Part shown: piece by piece, positions 37,224 through 43,323 of the stretch
Numbering within the stretch: the stretch's first letter is position 1
Layout of the letters: each line of letters opens with the position of its first letter
Translations under genes and position numbers: made by a program
From: Thiotrichales bacterium
Lineage (GTDB): Bacteria > Pseudomonadota > Gammaproteobacteria > CAZUMV01
Direction of reading: 5' to 3'
Length of the DNA: 43,323 bases
Assembly: GCA_012961935.1 (NCBI GenBank)
Contig: DTYI01000133.1
Coordinates: forward strand, 1 to 43,323
The notes under the pieces: model-generated
What the model was told of the DNA's origin: nothing
The model's database searches: none
Seen by the model: the letters and a program-made list of their open reading frames with translations, nothing else

Positions 37224-37784
37224 TTAGCGTAAAAACTTTGCGGCCATCCCCATTACATCATCAATGACTGAGCCATCGTTATCGGCATCCAGAAACGAAG
37301 AGAGCAAGCTGGAGGCGCCAGATGACTGGTTTCCGCCGCCAAGTAACTGGCTCAGTGCCCCACCTTTGGAGTGAGTTTGTTTGCTTAGTGCACCCATTGC
37401 CATGGTCGCCACAATTGGCAACATTTTCTTCAATATGCTATCGCTGATACCGGTTTCTTTTTGTACCTGACCAGCCAGAGATCGGCTCGCGTCTTTACTG
37501 CCCAGAATATGTCCAAGAATTTTATTGCCATCCTGCAATGCTGATGGTGTAAAAGCTTCCTGTGAATTTTCCAGGTAGCGTTGATGATTGCCTTTCTGAA
37601 TTGCACCCATTAGTGCTTCAAGCCCACTTGGCTGTGCCGTTCTTGTCTGAACGCCTTTGTTCAGGCCGCCGAGCAATTTTGCCAGTGCAGCAACAGTATT
37701 GTTTGTGTCTAGCCCGGTATTGTTGGCAAGTTGTTTTACAACAGCGCCGCCCTGGGCTTCAATGATGGTTTGTAATAGCCCCAT
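37224..37784 (-). CDS. DUF937 domain-containing protein
   Basis: MGLLQTIIEAQGGAVVKQLANNTGLDTNNTVAALAKLLGGL; C-terminal DADNDGSVIDDVMGMAAKFL. Confidence 0.88.
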   Translation of the reverse strand: MGLLQTIIEAQGGAVVKQLANNTGLDTNNTVAALAKLLGGLNKGVQTRTAQPSGLEALMGAIQKGNHQRYLENSQEAFTPSALQDGNKILGHILGSKDASRSLAGQVQKETGISDSILKKMLPIVATMAMGALSKQTHSKGGALSQLLGGGNQSSGASSLLSSFLDADNDGSVIDDVMGMAAKFLR

Positions 37785-37982
37785 TTTCAGGTCTCCTTAG
37801 AGTGTTTATATGTAACTTTAATCGTGTTTTGTTCGGATAGTTTATACGCAGGAACATGACTGCTTCTGGCATATGAAATTGGTACCCAATGAAAAGAGTA
37901 TATAGCGCTATTGTGCAGAAGCAAAAATATTTTACAAATGTAGAAAATTAGAGCTTCAGATCAGGCTTTGATCTGGGTTTGC

Positions 37983-40205
37983 TCAGTCTGATTTGTCGTT
38001 TTTGTCGTTTCGATCTTCCTTGTCAGCTGCGATACGCCGAGCTTCTTCTTCGAGAATTTCTGTTTCCAGGTCGAAAGGCAAATCCAGCCCTTCTTCTGTT
38101 AAATCTTCGGCAATGTAATTAATGTCATCAGATGCCTGTTTGTATTCAGGTATTGTAAGATCCTGATCCTGATCCTCAACCGAGATGGTGTCCTGGTCAA
38201 AATTAGTTGGTAGGTCATCCGGTCCGAGCAAGGCAGGGTCGGTATCAGAGAAAGTCGCGTCAGAGAGAAAGTCTGTCATATCCTCATTGAGTACAGTCTC
38301 ACTGGTGATGAGTTCAGGGTGGGTCGGGTCGTCGAGCGGGTTCATGACTTCTGTTTCACCCGTTGCAGACAAAATACTCGTGACGGCAGTTTCAGCGCCA
38401 GGAGTCGACGCAGTAAATGCCTTGTCGCAGATTGCCTGAATCTTTCGATGGGTTTCTTCGTTACGATCCGGGAATTCACGGAATAATTCAACCGAAAGCG
38501 ATTGCATCTCGTCCATTTTTCCCGTTTCAGCCAGTAAGCGAAGTTTTAGTAATCTGTAATGTGTGTTCTCAGGATCTTCTTCCAGAAGCCTGTTAATGCT
38601 CTTCTCGGCCAGGGAATACTGATGGTAGGCGAGATAAATTTCTGCCTCCTGGGCTGAGTCCATTTCGGCTGTCGTTTCGGATTCAACTTTGATTTCATTT
38701 TCAGTTAATTCAGTTGAAGTGCCAATCTGGGTAGGGCTGTCTTCATCAAGCGTTTGGATACCGTGAATAGTCTGGTTGCCGATGACCGTTGGGTCATCTT
38801 CAAGCAGGCTTTGCGCCGTCGCTGGCTTTGTGCCGGGCAGGGCAGTATCAGGATGGTCGATCTCTGCTTCTGCCATATTGGCGACTTCTCGCGGTACAGG
38901 TGAGGTGTACTGGCCAGCGGTTGCGAGGGCTGGTTGTTTCTTACGTCTGAGGCCAAATACTGCCAATAGCGCTAAAAGCAGACCACCTAATATCCACGGC
39001 AACCCGTCAAGCCAGCCAGCCAGCGATTTTGTAGAAGTTGTTCCGAGCGTATTTTTTTGCTGCATTTCTGCCAGCGCCTTGATTTCCATGCGCAGTTTTT
39101 CCATTGCCTCATGCGTGGCTGACAGCTCTGCCCGGGTGTCACCAAGTGCTTCTTGCAGAGAACTGTTTTCGCCCTGCAACTCGGCGAGTTGGGTTTGCAT
39201 TTCAAGCACAGCAGCTTCAGCTATCTTTGTGCTTTCGGCAGTGCTTGTCGTTTCAACTGCGGTGGCCGTTGCGTCTGTTCCCGTATCGGTTGTTGGTTGT
39301 TGCAGTGTTGGGTCAGGCGGCAGAATCTCAAGCCTGGGCTCTACTGGTTCAACGGCAACGGTTTCAGTCTGTTTAGGTGGTTCGGGTGTGGGCTCAGGTG
39401 TAGGTGCAGGTTTGGGTTCCTGAGTGACGGCTACGGGAGGTGCTGTCACTTCAGTCAGATTTGGAATAACCAGATCTACATTTGCCTTGAGCCGATCCAT
39501 GGAACCCATAAATGCATCAGGATTTGCTGCATAAATGGCCTCCATATATTCGCGCATGCTCAGGTCCGTGCCACGACGGGCAGCCTGGGCGATTAGTGAT
39601 AATGAATCACCTCGACTGACCGTGTATTTATCACCGCTGATTTGAATGGGTTTGCGGGTTTTGCGTCGAGGCTTTCGAGATTTTGCCGCTGGTGCCGGAC
39701 GGGACACAGTGGTTTGTGCCTGTGCCGGAGTGGTTAGATGCTCACGAATAACCGGGCCTGGTTCAGGTCGTGCAGCAGCCAGGTAATTAGGAGGATCCAG
39801 TAGAACGGATACTTCTTTAACCAGGTGTCCTTTTTCCCAACTGACATCAATCAGAAAATTAAGCAGGGGTTCGTAAAGAGAACGTTGGGAGATAATGTTG
39901 AGTTGGAGCTTTCCACCAGGAGAGCGGGTTATGTTAAAACGTAAATCGCGCAAAATATTCGCGTAGGGCAGGCCGGCACGATTATGCGCAGCAGGATTGG
40001 CCAGTCCGGCAATGATTTCTTCAGCCGAAACTTTTTCTCCACGCGCAAGATAAATGGGGATGCTGGCTGAGAGGGGTTCGTTCAGGGCGGAATTGATGTT
40101 TAATTCACCCAGACCCAGTGCTGAAGCTGACTGTAAAGCACACAGCAGAGGCAGTGACAATGCGATTTGCTGTTGCAGTTTGCTGACTGTTCTCTTCGGT
40201 TTCAT
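37983..40205 (-). CDS. FimV/HubP-like polar landmark family protein
   Basis: LGLGELNINSALNEPLSASIPIYL N-terminal domain, LysM (KYTVSRGDSLSLIAQAAR), coiled coil, TM, FimV C-terminal TPR-like region, acidic. Confidence 0.88.
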   Translation of the reverse strand: MKPKRTVSKLQQQIALSLPLLCALQSASALGLGELNINSALNEPLSASIPIYLARGEKVSAEEIIAGLANPAAHNRAGLPYANILRDLRFNITRSPGGKLQLNIISQRSLYEPLLNFLIDVSWEKGHLVKEVSVLLDPPNYLAAARPEPGPVIREHLTTPAQAQTTVSRPAPAAKSRKPRRKTRKPIQISGDKYTVSRGDSLSLIAQAARRGTDLSMREYMEAIYAANPDAFMGSMDRLKANVDLVIPNLTEVTAPPVAVTQEPKPAPTPEPTPEPPKQTETVAVEPVEPRLEILPPDPTLQQPTTDTGTDATATAVETTSTAESTKIAEAAVLEMQTQLAELQGENSSLQEALGDTRAELSATHEAMEKLRMEIKALAEMQQKNTLGTTSTKSLAGWLDGLPWILGGLLLALLAVFGLRRKKQPALATAGQYTSPVPREVANMAEAEIDHPDTALPGTKPATAQSLLEDDPTVIGNQTIHGIQTLDEDSPTQIGTSTELTENEIKVESETTAEMDSAQEAEIYLAYHQYSLAEKSINRLLEEDPENTHYRLLKLRLLAETGKMDEMQSLSVELFREFPDRNEETHRKIQAICDKAFTASTPGAETAVTSILSATGETEVMNPLDDPTHPELITSETVLNEDMTDFLSDATFSDTDPALLGPDDLPTNFDQDTISVEDQDQDLTIPEYKQASDDINYIAEDLTEEGLDLPFDLETEILEEEARRIAADKEDRNDKNDKSD

Positions 40206-40321
40206 GATCCTGGTCTGAATGTAAGGCGCGTTCTATGGCGTCCCTGTTAGCGATTCTGCTTCATTATGGCTCTGAATTGTAATCAATCAGGACGCATTCT
40301 GCGAGCGATGATGCTGATTTA

Positions 40322-40359
40322 GCGGTAGATTCTGATATTTTACGGTCAGAATCTACCGC
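40322..40359. other. Perfect 14-bp stem hairpin
   Basis: gcggtagattctga-tattttacgg-tcagaatctaccgc. Confidence 0.8.
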
Positions 40360-40412
40360 AGGTGGCCGATTCTGTGATCAAGATCGCGCTAGTTGGGACG
40401 CATGCGCGAGCA

Positions 40413-42377
40413 TTATTTTCGGCGCAGCTCCACACGCCGGTTTTGCGCGCGCCCTGCTGCACTGGCGTTGCTCGCAACAGGTTGGTCCGGGCCATATCCA
40501 TAAGCGCTCAGGCGTTCGGCCGCGATGCCCTGCCCAATCAGATAATCTTTTACGGCATTCGCACGAGTTGCAGAAAGAGCAATATTGAGTTCCCTTGAGC
40601 CTGTGTTGTCAGTATGGCCTGCGACCTCAATGTTTAGATTATCATTTTGTTTGAGAATCGTAGCCACGCGATCCAGCACTACCAGTGACTCGGCAGTAAA
40701 ATCGGCTGAACCGCTCTGGAAGTTAACGCCTTCCAGTGTAATGGTTGCCTCGGCGTGACAGCCGACCTCGTCCGCCTGTTTCCCGTCGGGTGTGCCTGGG
40801 CATAAATCAAGCCGATCCACGATGCCATCCAGATCCGTATCCGGCTCACAACCTTTTGCATTGACGCTGACTCCAGAACTGGTGTCAGGACAAATATCCA
40901 TTGCATCAGCCACACCATCCCCATCGCTATCGGTTGTCATTTTCTCCAGTTTGCTTTGTGCTTGTTGAGCTTTTTCCATTTCAGCTTTCAGTGTCTGGTT
41001 TTCATTTTCCAGACTGATGATCCGCTGATTCAGCGCTTCACTATTTCCCTGGCAGGTTTTGAGCTCATCCTTTAAATCAGACAGTTGTTGGAGTTGCTGT
41101 TCAAGTTGCTGGATTTTTGCATTGGCCGCTGCCAGTGATTCAGTTCGGGCCTGCAATTCACTCTCATTCTTTTGCAGTGATGCGGTTAATTCCTGGGTCG
41201 CCTGTTGCGAATGTTTGCTGGCTTCAAGCTGCGCAGTGAGTTGTGCCTGTTCGGTCTCCTTTGCCTGTAGCGCATTTTGTAGTTGCGCAATTTCCGCATC
41301 TTTGGTTTCAATCATGGCCTTGAGGTCGCCTGACTGTTTCTGGGCGACAGCCAGTTGCTCCTGCATGGCTTTGTAGTCTGTGCTCATGCTGGCGAGCCTG
41401 TCACGCGCATCCCGGCTGGCCGCTTTTAGCCCGGTCATCATGGATTCAATATTATTAAAACGCATCTTCATAGCGCCGATTTCGTCTTCGCGATCAGCCA
41501 CAGCCTTTTTCAGTCTGCTGATTTCTTCTGATTGTGTTTGTGCTTCTGTGATAGTGGCCTGAGCTGTTTCGAGATTGCCCTGTTGTTGGTGATGGCTTTG
41601 TCTGAGTTGATCCAGCTCTTGTTGCAAGGAAGTCATTTGGTTTTGTAACTGATCACGCTCAGCTTCCAGTTGGGAAAATGCTGCTTGTTGTTGCTGATTT
41701 TGCTCTGAGAGATTTTTTTCGGCTGAAGCCTGGTTTGTCTTCAGGACATTCAATTCGTCAAGCAAGGTCTGGTGCGCGGCCAACGCCTGATCCCGTTCTG
41801 CCGATAACGCCCCGAGCTGATCTTGTAATTGGTCGCGCTCTGCGGTTAATGCAGCCATGCTGGCTTCAATCAGGCTTAACTGTACAAGATTATCCTGCCG
41901 GGGTTGTGGCTGTTGAATACCCTGCAGGCTGTTTCTCAGATGCATGTTTTCTGTTTCCAGAGCCTGTAATCGTCGATTCAGATGCTGTAACTGCTGCTCC
42001 AGCATCTGACTGCGAGCATTTGGTTGGGGGGTGGATGGGTGCATGGGCGGCGGCACACGCGGGTCAGGAAAAACAGGCTCCGGTGGGTGTGCAGGAAAAA
42101 AGTCTGACCAGGGAGGAATGGGCATAGGCCGGGGTGGAGGGGCGAAACTCCCGCGTGGTCCTGGGCCAAAGTGGTATCGTGGTTCGTCTAATGCTTCCCA
42201 GGGTGGTTCCGGTAAAAATGGTGGCTCGAATGCCGGGCCTGCAGAAAATCTGTCTGGGAATGGTTCCGGAAAGAAAGGCTCAGGAAAGCTACTATCATTC
42301 TGCTCGCCGGAATGAGCCAATGTGGTTGTTAGCGGTACCAGTATAAGAGCCAGTATCAGTGGTGTGACTTTTAACAT
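40413..42377 (-). CDS. OmpA-family protein with Pro/Phe-rich N-terminus, long coiled coil and TSP3-like repeats
   Basis: SFPEPFFPEPFPDRF..., Gln-rich coiled coil, DSDGDGVADAMDICPDT, OmpA peptidoglycan motif VAGHTDNTGSRELNIALSATRANAVKDYL. Confidence 0.9.
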   Translation of the reverse strand: MLKVTPLILALILVPLTTTLAHSGEQNDSSFPEPFFPEPFPDRFSAGPAFEPPFLPEPPWEALDEPRYHFGPGPRGSFAPPPRPMPIPPWSDFFPAHPPEPVFPDPRVPPPMHPSTPQPNARSQMLEQQLQHLNRRLQALETENMHLRNSLQGIQQPQPRQDNLVQLSLIEASMAALTAERDQLQDQLGALSAERDQALAAHQTLLDELNVLKTNQASAEKNLSEQNQQQQAAFSQLEAERDQLQNQMTSLQQELDQLRQSHHQQQGNLETAQATITEAQTQSEEISRLKKAVADREDEIGAMKMRFNNIESMMTGLKAASRDARDRLASMSTDYKAMQEQLAVAQKQSGDLKAMIETKDAEIAQLQNALQAKETEQAQLTAQLEASKHSQQATQELTASLQKNESELQARTESLAAANAKIQQLEQQLQQLSDLKDELKTCQGNSEALNQRIISLENENQTLKAEMEKAQQAQSKLEKMTTDSDGDGVADAMDICPDTSSGVSVNAKGCEPDTDLDGIVDRLDLCPGTPDGKQADEVGCHAEATITLEGVNFQSGSADFTAESLVVLDRVATILKQNDNLNIEVAGHTDNTGSRELNIALSATRANAVKDYLIGQGIAAERLSAYGYGPDQPVASNASAAGRAQNRRVELRRK

Positions 42378-42671
42378 TGAGGGCCTCCCGGTTATTTTGT
42401 TTGCCGGGATTATATGGGATATGGATTCGTTTGACGAATAGCATATAGCATTGTGAACTACTTAACGGTATGGCGATGTCTACTGCTGTACTCTACCAAC
42501 GCATAACCATTTGACTGGAATTTCATACAAGAAATCAACTGGATAGAGTGTTGTGTTCATTATCTATGCTAGACTTTGGCCGAACTTCCGGGAAGCGGCA
42601 GTAAAACGATAACCAGAAGTACAGTGAAATTTGGTTCATCAGCCACGAATAAATAAGAGAGTAACAGGAAC

Positions 42672-43184
42672 ATGAGAAAATTTTTAAAGCCTATTGCCCC
42701 AATTTTAGCAAGCGTTATGCTTTTGCAGGGTTGTCAAGGAGACGGTGATGCAGCGCCTGTAGGCAGCACATTAACGATTGCTCCGTCAGAAGTAACCTGG
42801 ACTATCTCAAATCCTGGTGCCTGTGACCCAAACGTCTATGCTGATAGATTGTTTGTCATAACTGCGAGTGATCCAACGGGTGCACCGCTGGGTGAGACAG
42901 ACTTACTCATGACGCTGCAATTAGCAGGCAACACATCAAATAGCCCCGTCATGACTTTAATTTCAGATACAGGCAGCGAGCCTGGTGTGGTTGATGCGGG
43001 TGATGAAGTTGTTAGCGATGTGGGTGATGGTGGCTACACTACGAAAACGAATGATGAAGGTATCGCAAAGATCATTGTACGAATGACACTTTCCTGTACT
43101 TACAAAGGAAGTCTGGATGTTTTTGGTTCGGGTGGTTTATTGTTTAATTCCGTTAGTCTTGCTGTGGAAGAAGACGAAGGTTGA
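42672..43184 (+). CDS. Hypothetical lipoprotein
   Basis: Signal and lipobox MLLQGCQG; Ig-like beta-rich composition. Confidence 0.7.
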   Translation: MRKFLKPIAPILASVMLLQGCQGDGDAAPVGSTLTIAPSEVTWTISNPGACDPNVYADRLFVITASDPTGAPLGETDLLMTLQLAGNTSNSPVMTLISDTGSEPGVVDAGDEVVSDVGDGGYTTKTNDEGIAKIIVRMTLSCTYKGSLDVFGSGGLLFNSVSLAVEEDEG

Positions 43185-43323
43185 TTGAATAAAAGCATTT
43201 ACCCACATTATCGAGCCTGTAAATAATTCTGTGTAACTGCTCGTTATATTATCTCCGCATTTCCACCCACTATCTTCTGCTTGTCACCTATCATTCCTAC
43301 TATTGCCAAACCAACTAAATCTT

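Noticed and set aside
38158-38177. gatcctgatcctgatcct microsatellite
   Set aside because: In-frame coding for DQDQD in an acidic linker; too short to suggest phase variation
38776-39423. 215-aa plus-strand ORF (also 39153-39596, 147 aa) antisense to the fimV-like gene
   Set aside because: Low-complexity Ser/Val-rich shadow translation of a clearly coding opposite strand; no independent start context

Overview
The window reads as ordinary, gene-dense gammaproteobacterial chromosome (taxon inferred from gene content and order). There is no CRISPR array, rRNA, recognisable tRNA or intact transposase. Main blocks, left to right: ABC exporter; DUF4390-NtrY-NtrX-TrkA-TrkH; a SAM methyltransferase whose 3' end runs into a 171-bp inverted-repeat element; c-type cytochrome genes; a sulfur oxygenase/reductase (SOR)-like gene directly downstream of the AmmeMemoRadiSam radical SAM gene; the MEMO and AMMECR1 genes; ParDE-type TA; Na+/H+ antiporter; PPK2; an orphan PotD-like binding protein next to a GGDEF-EAL protein (NspS/MbaA-like arrangement); OxyR plus peroxiredoxin with candidate OxyR operators; a nested-repeat and gene-decay patch; an MBL-fold lipoprotein; CmoB; SlyD-like; DinB; BolA/IbaG; dihydroorotase; and an envelope block (LysM/BON, DUF937, FimV-like, OmpA-like). 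The most notable items are the SOR homologue, with all mononuclear-iron ligands and the three catalytic cysteines conserved in spacing, and the putative polyamine/c-di-GMP signalling pair. I did not find clear evidence of a wholly new multi-gene system. Family assignments were made by eye from the translated sequences, without database searches.
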